Shown here: piece after piece, positions 1 to 5,130 of the stretch | Layout of the letters: the number at the start of each line of letters is the position of its first letter | How positions within the stretch are numbered: the stretch's first letter is position 1 | From: Pseudomonadota bacterium | GTDB lineage: Bacteria; Pseudomonadota; Gammaproteobacteria; Xanthomonadales; Rhodanobacteraceae | Direction of reading: 5' to 3' | Assembly (NCBI GenBank): GCA_025351555.1 | Contig: JANXVS010000342.1 | Span: 1 to 5,154, forward strand | Length of the DNA: 5,154 bases | Position numbers and translations under genes: made by a program | The notes under the pieces: generated by a model | The model's input: the letters and a program-made list of their open reading frames with translations, nothing else | What the model was told of the DNA's origin: nothing | Databases searched by the model: none

Positions 1-53
1 GCAGCCCGCGCCGGCAATGGCGGTATGTGTATCCATCATTTTAGGTATATGGC

Positions 54-509
54 ATGACCCTCCGAATCCTTGCATTGTTCGCAGTTCTGGTCGTTGCCGC
101 TGGCTGTACCTATGAGCCAAATCCAGCTGCGGCAATCGTGGCTACCCAGTCGGCTGGCGGGACCCTCGCGACGGAATCAAATCATCCGACTACGGCGGGC
201 CCGACTGCGGCTCCTCCCGCTGGCGACAAATCCGGTCCGGTCGTGGACTCGCGAGAACAGTGCAGCAAACTCGGCGGCACGTGGCGCCGAGCCGGGTTGA
301 TGCAACTGGAAGTGTGCGATGTTCCGACCAGGGATGCGGGAAAAACCTGTCGTGACAGCTCGGAATGCGAGAGCCTGTGTGTCGCCCAGGATGGCGCCAA
401 TGCGAGCCAGGCAAGTACCGGCCAGTGCTACAAGTCTTTCCTTACGGTCGGCAAGTGCCTCTCGATCGTCGCCAACGGGCGGATCTCCACCGCTCAATGC
501 AGTGACTAG
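54..509 (+). CDS. Small cysteine-rich lipoprotein, function unknown
   Basis: A 151-residue protein whose first 18 residues form a lipoprotein signal peptide: Arg4, a hydrophobic stretch (residues 5-16), then a lipobox-like AAGC with Cys18 as the predicted lipidated residue. It is therefore probably anchored in the outer membrane, facing the periplasm or the surface. Residues 19-64 are a low-complexity Ala/Thr/Pro/Gly linker. The C-terminal domain (about 65-151) carries eight cysteines (70, 88, 99, 105, 109, 125, 135, 149), an even number consistent with four disulfides formed in the periplasm. It includes a GGTWR segment (residues 74-78) and DAGKTCRDSSEC (94-105). I recall similar segments in uncharacterised proteobacterial lipoproteins, but no function can be given. 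The ATG at 54 has a weak AGG at 43-45, 8 bases upstream. The gene ends about 30 bp before the IS630 element and appears intact. Confidence 0.8.
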   Translation: MTLRILALFAVLVVAAGCTYEPNPAAAIVATQSAGGTLATESNHPTTAGPTAAPPAGDKSGPVVDSREQCSKLGGTWRRAGLMQLEVCDVPTRDAGKTCRDSSECESLCVAQDGANASQASTGQCYKSFLTVGKCLSIVANGRISTAQCSD

Positions 510-539
510 GCTGAGGTTCCTGCGCTTTCCTCGTTATTA

Positions 540-566
540 AACACGACGACATATATAATGCAGCAT
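540..566 (+). repeat. Left terminal inverted repeat of the IS630 element (IRL)
   Basis: The repeat starts AACAC and ends in the block ATAATGCAGCAT. It pairs with 1631-1657 on the opposite strand at 22 of 27 positions; the mismatches are at positions 6, 7, 10, 12 and 15 from the tip. A TATAAT hexamer lies inside it. Confidence 0.9.
554..559 (+). promoter_or_regulatory. Candidate -10 element for the IS630 transposase
   Basis: A perfect TATAAT lies inside the left inverted repeat, 49 bp before the transposase ATG. The -35 position at normal spacing (about 531-536, TCGTTA) is poor and falls outside the element in host DNA, so expression may depend on what the element lands next to. This is a motif match only. 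Confidence 0.35.
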
Positions 567-587
567 GATGGTATCATGGCTTCGTTC

Positions 588-604
588 CTTTCTCCGGGAG
601 AAAG
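588..604 (+). promoter_or_regulatory. Hairpin burying the transposase ribosome binding site
   Basis: CTTTCTC (588-594) pairs perfectly with GAGAAAG (598-604) around the loop CGG. As DNA the symmetry extends to 8-bp arms around a single base. The Shine-Dalgarno GGAG (597-600, 7 bases before the ATG at 608) lies in the loop edge and 3' arm, so folding would block ribosome access. The base pairing is read directly from the sequence; a role in damping transposase translation is inferred from known ribosome-site sequestration in other insertion sequences. Confidence 0.6.
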
Positions 605-607
605 ACG

Positions 608-1150
608 ATGCGCAAGCTGCAGATCGAGGATGCTGAGGTGATGCGAATAGCAATCCAGCAGGAGATTGAGCGTAGCGAGGAGTCGCGCTACGACCACCGG
701 CTACACGGATTGCTGCTGGTGACGGCGGGACATTCCTGCCGAGAGGTCGCCGCACTGTTTGGCGAGAACGGCACGACGGTGCAGCGCTGGGTGAATCGGT
801 TTGAGGCAGGCGGTTTGGACGCCCTGCGCGAAGGCGAGCGTGCGGGACGACCACGGACGCTGGATGCGAAGGATTGGCGCAAGCTGCAAGCGGACTTGCG
901 AAAGACCCCTCGTGACTTCGACTTGGCTGCCACCCTCTGGGACGGTCCGGTGTTATCGGAACATTTGCGGCGCCGGTACGCAGTGAACCTGGGGGTACGG
1001 CAGTGCCAGCGACTGTTTCGAGAACTGGGCTTTCGGCTTCGCAAGCCCCGCCCCCAAGTTGCTCAATCGGATCCGCTGAGAGTCGCGGCAGTAAAAAAAA
1101 CTCTGGCGTCTGGCTCGCCGTCCCGACGTCGAACTGTGGAGTCTGGATGA
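608..1150 (+). CDS. IS630-family transposase, N-terminal frame (orfA)
   Basis: This is the DNA-binding half of a DDE transposase. Residues 35-70 look like the helix-turn-helix of IS630 proteins (GHSCREVAALFGENGTTVQRW at 41-61), followed by a basic GRPR segment (80-83) and a second predicted DNA-binding region up to about residue 150. The transposase reading frame is meaningful up to the A8 tract (1093-1100, residues about 162-164). After that this frame gives only an unrelated tail (TLASGSPSRRRTVESG) and stops at 1150. The ATG at 608 follows a GGAG ribosome site by 7 bases and is the first start after an in-frame stop at 566. Read alone, it would make a 180-residue protein lacking all catalytic residues, possibly acting as a DNA-binding inhibitor, as seen in other two-frame insertion sequences. 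Confidence 0.85.
   Translation: MRKLQIEDAEVMRIAIQQEIERSEESRYDHRLHGLLLVTAGHSCREVAALFGENGTTVQRWVNRFEAGGLDALREGERAGRPRTLDAKDWRKLQADLRKTPRDFDLAATLWDGPVLSEHLRRRYAVNLGVRQCQRLFRELGFRLRKPRPQVAQSDPLRVAAVKKTLASGSPSRRRTVESG
1093..1100 (+). promoter_or_regulatory. A8 tract at the transposase frame junction (slippage or frameshift site)
   Basis: Eight A residues occupy the exact point where the transposase passes from the orfA frame to the orfB frame. Omitting one A (reading GTA AAA AAA CTC) joins VAAVKK to LWRLARRPDVELWSLDE without a gap. The required shift is +1 (equivalent to -2), which fits RNA polymerase slippage on a homopolymer better than the common -1 ribosomal shift. A simple one-base insertion mutation (A7 to A8) would look the same. 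Confidence 0.65.
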
Positions 1151-1646
1151 ATGTCACTTCCAGCAACACGGTTCGCGCTGTCGCATGTGGGTACCGCCGG
1201 AAATCAAGGACCCTATCTTGCAGCATGCGCCGACCCGAAAGTCGGTGGCCTGCTTTGGGGCCGTCAGTTTGGATACCGGGCAGTTCGTGCGGATGATGTG
1301 CCCTATCTTCAACGCCGCCACATTTCTGATTTTCCTTCGGCGGTTGCTGCGCCAACAAACGCCCGGGCGCCGCATGATCGTCGTGCTCGACAACGCTCGC
1401 TATCATCACGCAAGACTCCTGGCCGACTTTCTTCATCGCCACACTCGACAGTTGCGCCTGCTGTTCCTGCCGCCCTACAGCCCACAACTGGCTCCGATCG
1501 AACGGGTGTGGAAGCTGACCAGGCGCCTGGCTACTCACAACCGCTACTTCGCCACCCTCGCCGAAGTCCTTAAGGCCGTCAGCGCTTGCTTCGATCGCTG
1601 GCGCAAGCCCAACAAGGTGCTGCATCGCTTATGCTGCATTATTTAA
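1095..1646 (+). CDS. IS630-family transposase, C-terminal catalytic frame (orfB)
   Basis: This is the catalytic half, in the +1 frame relative to orfA. The frame opens straight after a TAA at 1092-1094 that abuts the A8 tract, and has no start codon before the catalytic region; the first ATG (1185) lies beyond the first catalytic Asp. It is thus probably made only as a fusion with orfA. The joined protein would be about 345 residues, the usual family length. Catalytic residues in fused numbering are Asp180 in LWSLDECHF, Asp261 in VVLDNARYHHA and Glu298 in YSPQLAPIERVWK, with 36 residues between the last two. All three canonical motifs are intact, which argues for a working enzyme if the frameshift occurs. 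The coordinates give the open frame, not an independent start. Confidence 0.85.
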   Translation, partial: KKLWRLARRPDVELWSLDECHFQQHGSRCRMWVPPEIKDPILQHAPTRKSVACFGAVSLDTGQFVRMMCPIFNAATFLIFLRRLLRQQTPGRRMIVVLDNARYHHARLLADFLHRHTRQLRLLFLPPYSPQLAPIERVWKLTRRLATHNRYFATLAEVLKAVSACFDRWRKPNKVLHRLCCII

Positions 1647-1657
1647 GACGCTGTGTT
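1631..1657 (-). repeat. Right terminal inverted repeat of the IS630 element (IRR)
   Basis: This is the reverse complement of the left repeat at 22 of 27 positions. The last four sense codons of the transposase and its TAA stop (1644-1646) are inside the repeat, so coding and transposase-binding functions share these bases. Confidence 0.9.
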
Positions 1658-1710
1658 TAGAAACAGTTGACCAACCTTAGTCCTTTGCCGTTTGCAGGGC
1701 CGGTGCACGC

Positions 1711-2424
1711 ATGCGCCTGAACAAGCACATCGCTGAAACCGGTTTCTGCTCGCGGCGCGAGGCCGACCGATTGATCGCCGAGAAGCGTGTCGTCATCAAT
1801 GGCAAACCCGGCGGTATCGGCAGCCAGGTGGAAGATGGCGACGAAGTGTTGATCGACGGTCAGCCGCTGCGTGAGCGCCGCGACGCAGCGCCAGGACGCC
1901 GGCATGTCTACATCGCGTTGTACAAACCCGTTGGCATCACCTGCACGACCGAGCATGACGTCAAAGGCAATATCGTTGATTTCATCGACCATCGCGAGCG
2001 CATCTTTCCGATCGGGCGGCTGGACAAGGATTCCGAAGGCCTGATTCTTCTCACCAGCAACGGCGATATCGTCAACGAAATCCTGCGCTCGGAGAATGCG
2101 CATGAAAAGGAATACCTGGTTGGCGTGACCAAGGCGGTGACACCGGAATTTCTCAGCGGCATGGCGCGTGGCGTGCACGTGCACGGTCAATTGACCAAAC
2201 CTTGCAAGACTGCACGCATCGCCAAATTCGGATTCCGCATCGTGCTCACGCAAGGCCTGAACCGGCAGATCCGCCTGATGGCCGAAGCCTTCGGTTACCG
2301 CGTCAACCAGTTGCGCCGCACCCGTATCGTGAACATCAAACTCGGCGCGCTGAAGGTGGGGCAGTGGCGCAATCTGACCGAACTGGAATTGCGCGGGCTG
2401 CTGCCGAAGCGGACGCAGTGGTGA
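1711..2424 (+). CDS. rluF: 23S rRNA pseudouridine synthase RluF (U2604-type)
   Basis: This is a cytoplasmic RsuA/RluB/E/F-family enzyme that isomerises a uridine of 23S rRNA, position 2604 in the E. coli enzyme, to pseudouridine. Residues 1-60 form an S4 RNA-binding domain (RLNKHIAETGFCSRREADRLI at 2-22). The catalytic domain follows, with YKPVGITCTT (71-80), IFPIGRLDKDSEGLILLT (98-115; Asp105 is the predicted catalytic aspartate) and the C-terminal GLNRQIRLMAEAFGYRV. The HEKEYLV segment, the KCK-like PCK and the RTRI segment resemble E. coli RluF more than RsuA, RluB or RluE. At 237 residues it is shorter than the roughly 290-residue E. coli protein, lacking a C-terminal tail. The ATG at 1711 fits the S4 start; the ribosome site is weak (AGGG at 1696-1699, 11 bases upstream). 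The IS630 element ends 51 bp upstream and may have displaced the native promoter. Confidence 0.9.
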   Translation: MRLNKHIAETGFCSRREADRLIAEKRVVINGKPGGIGSQVEDGDEVLIDGQPLRERRDAAPGRRHVYIALYKPVGITCTTEHDVKGNIVDFIDHRERIFPIGRLDKDSEGLILLTSNGDIVNEILRSENAHEKEYLVGVTKAVTPEFLSGMARGVHVHGQLTKPCKTARIAKFGFRIVLTQGLNRQIRLMAEAFGYRVNQLRRTRIVNIKLGALKVGQWRNLTELELRGLLPKRTQW

Positions 2425-2520
2425 GGGCGAATGAAAAAAGGGGAAAGGGACTTGGAACGTACTTTCCGCGCTCGCTGGCCGGTGAGCAAAGGTCAACTCT
2501 GACACAAGGTTTGATTGGTT

Positions 2521-2535
2521 TTCGTGCGTCACGAA
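2521..2535. repeat. Short perfect inverted repeat upstream of the secreted-protein gene
   Basis: TTCGTG (2521-2526) and CACGAA (2530-2535) are perfect inverted arms around CGT. A related TTCGTGAA occurs at 2582-2589, next to the ribosome site of the downstream gene. This could be an operator or a small hairpin, but there is no independent support. Confidence 0.3.
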
Positions 2536-2598
2536 TCAGAGTACAGTCGACTGGACCGCGTGCGAGACCGATCTCCGGACTTTCGTGAAGGTGGAAAA

Positions 2599-3180
2599 AT
2601 GAATAAGCGCTCCGTACCGGCTCTGTTGATCGCTGCGACAGTCGCATCGAATGCTTTTTGTGCTACCGGCAATCTGGTCATTTTCGATGACACGGACGAG
2701 AATGGTTTCGACCATCCCGGTGCGATTTGCACCGGCCAGATAATTTTTGGAGAAACCGCAGTGGTCCACAGCGGAAGCGCGGCTGTTGGAGTTTCGAAGA
2801 ACATTGACAATAACGGTATGGGATGGGTTGCCCCGACAGCTTATTCCGCTTCGTCGGACTACGACGGAATCAGCTTTTGGGTGAATGCCGGCAGCAATCA
2901 GACCACGCTGACGTCTCTGGCCGTTTTTGATGCACTAAACGATCCGCATTTCCTGCACCTTGAGGATATGTATGGTGCGCCGCTTCCCGTAAATACGTGG
3001 ATCCAGTTTCAGATCCCGTTTTCATCGCCGTTCTTTGCTGCCAACTCGTCAACGCCTCCTGCGACTGTCCAAACGATCTGCCTTATTAACCACAGCGGTG
3101 GCGGGCCGTCGGAGTTCTTCTATCTCGACGACGTCGCACTAACGGGCGCAGATATTTTCAAGAACGGGTTCGATAACTAG
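2599..3180 (+). CDS. Secreted beta-sandwich (carbohydrate-binding-like) protein with an NGFD tail
   Basis: A 193-residue exported protein of unknown function. The ATG at 2599 is preferred over the upstream in-frame TTG at 2515 because a ribosome site (AAGG, 2588-2591, spacing 7) precedes it and a signal peptide follows at once: Lys3-Arg4, a hydrophobic core (residues 6-16), and likely cleavage near residues 19-22 (ASNAFCA). The mature protein begins with NLVIFDDTDENGFDH. It has the rhythm of a galactose-binding-like jelly roll: YDGISFWVNAGS in the middle and FYLDDVALTG near the end, as seen in carbohydrate-binding modules and related secreted proteins. It ends in DIFKNGFDN, similar to the IFxNGFE-type C-termini I recall in secreted proteins of Lysobacterales. 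No catalytic motif is visible. The stop codon TAG (3178-3180) is also the first three bases of the ISNCY inverted repeat, so the native 3' end may have been replaced. Confidence 0.7.
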   Translation: MNKRSVPALLIAATVASNAFCATGNLVIFDDTDENGFDHPGAICTGQIIFGETAVVHSGSAAVGVSKNIDNNGMGWVAPTAYSASSDYDGISFWVNAGSNQTTLTSLAVFDALNDPHFLHLEDMYGAPLPVNTWIQFQIPFSSPFFAANSSTPPATVQTICLINHSGGGPSEFFYLDDVALTGADIFKNGFDN

Positions 3181-3201
3181 TGCTTGACCGAAAACCCCTG
3201 T
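3178..3201 (+). repeat. Left terminal inverted repeat of the ISNCY element
   Basis: The repeat starts TAGTGCT and ends GAAAACCCCTGT. It matches the reverse complement of 5131-5154 at 21 of 24 positions (mismatches at positions 8, 10 and 12). Its first three bases serve as the stop codon of the upstream secreted-protein gene. Confidence 0.88.
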
Positions 3202-3322
3202 ACTCCATCAACGGCGCTGGTTTCCGCAGTCTTTGACGAAGCGAAGATGCGGGTGAATGGATCGTGTTTTCACCTGCGGGCGGGGAATGGTGGGGTGTTA
3301 CGGCCATGTTGGCGGCGATCTT

Positions 3323-3337
3323 CGCACCAATGGTGCG
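3323..3337. repeat. 15-bp palindrome in the ISNCY leader
   Basis: CGCACCA (3323-3329) and TGGTGCG (3331-3337) are perfect inverted arms around a single A. This could be a protein-binding site or a small hairpin upstream of the transposase. Its role is unknown. Confidence 0.35.
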
Positions 3338-3366
3338 CATTCCAGCCTGATCTTCCGGTCATTTTA

Positions 3367-3387
3367 TTTAGTATATTTTATACTAAA
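3367..3387. promoter_or_regulatory. AT-rich perfect palindrome upstream of the ISNCY transposase
   Basis: TTTAGTATA (3367-3375) and TATACTAAA (3379-3387) are perfect 9-bp inverted arms around TTT, in the most AT-rich patch of the window. It is followed by the palindromes GTATAC (3388-3393) and GGTATACC (3421-3428), which share the GTATA core. TATACT (3379-3384) could be a -10 element, but no good -35 sits at normal spacing. A promoter with operator function is the natural reading; this is inference. Confidence 0.45.
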
Positions 3388-3450
3388 GTATACACATATC
3401 TTCGCTAATGAGGTATCATCGGTATACCGTAGTCGGGTAGGAGCCAGACC

Positions 3451-4953
3451 ATGCGTGTCGTGCAAAACCCGCAGCGGCAAATCGGCGAAATCGATATCGC
3501 CAAGATCGAGTTTGATCTGAAATCGCGCGACGACATTCCGAAGATTTTACGGGGACTTCAGCACGTGTACATGGATGTGGCGCTGCGGACACAGATCTTT
3601 GAGTTGCTGGAAGCTGAGATCGCGCCGAAGGTCAGCAAGCGCAATGGCCGGCCCGGCATGGAGCTGTGGAAGATATTCGTGTGCGGGGTGGTGAGGCTGG
3701 ATTTGAATGAGGACTACGACCGCCTGCATGAACTGGTGAACAAGCACATCGACATGCGCCAGATGCTCGGACACGGCGCATTTGCTGATGTGTACTACCA
3801 TCACCAGACGCTGATCGACAATGTCAGCCTGTTCACGCCGGAACTGTTGGACAAGGTCAACCAGTTGATCGTCAAATCCGGGCATATTCTGCTCAAAAAA
3901 AAAGGAAGCGAAGCGCTGCGTGGGCGGTGCGATTCCTTTGTGGTTGAAACCCGTGTGCATTACCCGACCGACATCAACCTGTTGTATGACGCAATGCGCA
4001 AGGTCATTACGCTCACGGCGCAGTGGTGCGATCGCCAGGGGGTCAGCCACTGGCGGCAGGGTGCCTACAATGTCCGGCACATCAAACGTCTCATGCGCAT
4101 GGCGCAGAACCGCAAACGCAGCCGAGCGATGTCAGAACCGCAGCGGGCGAGGAACGCCCAGCGCATGGTCAAGGCGCATGAGGAGTACCTGGCGGTCGCC
4201 GAGCGCTATCTGAACCAGGCAGGACAGACGCTGGCGCTGTTCTCCCGGCGTGGCTTGAGCGGCGAGCTCGATGTTCTGGCGAAGGTCCAGATCGAGGGTT
4301 TCATGCAGCACGCGAGCCGCCAAATCGACCAAATCCGGCGCCGGGTCGTTCAGGGTGAGGTTATTGCGCATGAGGAGAAAGTATTCTCTGTGTTCGAGCC
4401 GCACACCGAATGGATCAGTAAAGGCAAAGCCGGCGTTCCGGTGGAACTGGGGGTCAAGGTCTGCATCCTGGAAGACCAGCACCAATTCATCTTGCATCAT
4501 CAGGTGATGCAGAAGCAGACCGACGATCAGGTCGCAGTATCGATGGTGAAGGAGGCGCAAGCGCGGTTTCCGCGATTGCAGGCCTGCAGTTTCGACAAGG
4601 GGTTCCATTCACCGGAGAACCAGATCGCGTTGTCAGAGCAATTAGTGCTGTTGGCACTGCCCAGAAAAGGCAAGCTGTCACAGCCAGCGCAGGCAGTGGA
4701 GCAAGCCGACGCGTTCGTCAAGGCCAGACGCGCGCACTCGGCGGTCGAGTCAGCAATCAACGCGCTGGAAGTGCACGGGCTCGACCGCTGCCTGGATCAT
4801 GGCAGCGACGGATTCAAGCGCTATGTTGCCTGGGCCATCGTGGCGCGAAACATTCATCGCATCGGCGCCATTGTGTGGCAGCGAGAGCAAAAGCGGAATC
4901 GCACAAGCCGGCAATATATCGATCCCGGCCCGCTCTACCAACGCGCGGCCTAG
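3451..4953 (+). CDS. ISNCY-family transposase (predicted DDE type)
   Basis: A 500-residue transposase expected to cut at the 24-bp repeats and integrate the element. The N-terminal region has RDDIPKILRGLQ (26-37) and NGRPGMELWKIFVCG (65-79), followed by the hallmark RCDSFVVETRVHYPTDINLL (159-178). The block KGFHSPENQ (383-391) preceded by Asp382, and the C-terminal AVESAINALEVHGLDRC (431-447), fit the second and third catalytic positions of a DDE enzyme. Asp161 (or Asp174), Asp382 and Glu433 are my predicted triad. A basic, helix-rich insertion (about 200-300) separates the first two. The ATG at 3451 follows TAGGAG (3438-3443) by 7 bases and is the first start after an in-frame stop at 3430. 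The frame is intact, so the element may be active. An A9 tract lies at 3895-3903. These motifs are remembered from proteins annotated as ISNCY. Confidence 0.85.
   Translation: MRVVQNPQRQIGEIDIAKIEFDLKSRDDIPKILRGLQHVYMDVALRTQIFELLEAEIAPKVSKRNGRPGMELWKIFVCGVVRLDLNEDYDRLHELVNKHIDMRQMLGHGAFADVYYHHQTLIDNVSLFTPELLDKVNQLIVKSGHILLKKKGSEALRGRCDSFVVETRVHYPTDINLLYDAMRKVITLTAQWCDRQGVSHWRQGAYNVRHIKRLMRMAQNRKRSRAMSEPQRARNAQRMVKAHEEYLAVAERYLNQAGQTLALFSRRGLSGELDVLAKVQIEGFMQHASRQIDQIRRRVVQGEVIAHEEKVFSVFEPHTEWISKGKAGVPVELGVKVCILEDQHQFILHHQVMQKQTDDQVAVSMVKEAQARFPRLQACSFDKGFHSPENQIALSEQLVLLALPRKGKLSQPAQAVEQADAFVKARRAHSAVESAINALEVHGLDRCLDHGSDGFKRYVAWAIVARNIHRIGAIVWQREQKRNRTSRQYIDPGPLYQRAA
3895..3903 (+). other. 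A9 homopolymer inside the ISNCY transposase gene
   Basis: Nine A residues encode Lys149-Lys151, followed by GGA. The zero frame is open through the tract. Tracts of this length can cause RNA polymerase slippage. Addition of one A would give a protein that stops about 14 codons later, truncated just before the catalytic VETRVHYPTD block. Confidence 0.5.
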
Positions 4954-5130
4954 CAACACAAAACGTTTTCGTGGAATGGCCTGATTTCAATCATCAGCAA
5001 ATTCGTTTGGCCAAAAATGGACGGAATTCGCGCTTTACTCTCAAACCGCGTTGGATTTGTATAATTCTGGAACATCACGCCACAATTGCCGAACGTAACC
5101 TTCAGAATTGAGGCTATGCTTTTCTTAAAA
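4954..5130. other. Noncoding right flank of the ISNCY element
   Basis: Between the transposase stop and the right repeat there is no convincing gene or terminator. A 10-bp perfect palindrome, TTTGGCCAAA, lies at 5006-5015. A TATAAT at 5060-5065 points outward toward the right end, with TTTACT at 5034-5039 as a poorly spaced (20 bp) possible -35. Either could be an accessory binding site or a weak outward promoter. Confidence 0.3.

Larger units (their letters stand above)
538..1659 (+). mobile_element. Complete IS630-family insertion sequence with TA target duplication
   Basis: The element occupies 540-1657 (1118 bp) and is flanked by TA at 538-539 and 1658-1659, the target duplication typical of the IS630/Tc1 superfamily. 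The terminal repeats 540-566 and 1631-1657 are inverted copies matching at 22 of 27 positions, including an uninterrupted inner block of 12 bases (ATAATGCAGCAT). Inside is a transposase in two overlapping frames (608-1150 and 1095-1646) whose stop codon lies within the right repeat. Size, TA duplication and DDE motifs all agree with the family. The insertion lies between the lipoprotein gene and rluF and disrupts no recognisable coding sequence. Confidence 0.92.

Noticed and set aside
1..57. Possible C-terminal end of an upstream gene whose TGA (55-57) would overlap the lipoprotein ATG
   Set aside because: Only about 18 codons are visible, more than one frame is open over this stretch, and nothing in the translation is recognisable.
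537..1625. A 362-codon open frame on the minus strand spanning almost the whole IS630 element
   Set aside because: It lies exactly opposite the two transposase frames, has low-complexity Pro/Ser/Arg-rich content and no recognisable domain. It is a codon-bias shadow.
1657..2532. A 291-codon open frame on the minus strand opposite rluF
   Set aside because: It fully overlaps a well-recognised rluF gene and shows no family motif. It is an antisense shadow.
2425..2598. Terminator or promoter between rluF and the secreted-protein gene
   Set aside because: No GC-rich stem followed by a T tract is present, and TTGATT at 2511-2516 has no acceptable -10 at normal spacing.
3547..4608. Two minus-strand open frames (3547-4080 and 4132-4608) opposite the ISNCY transposase
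   Set aside because: They mirror the coding strand of a clear transposase and have no independent motif or good ribosome site.
4875..5111. A 78-codon + strand frame running from the transposase 3' end into the right flank
   Set aside because: It starts inside the transposase gene in another frame, has no ribosome site and no recognisable content.
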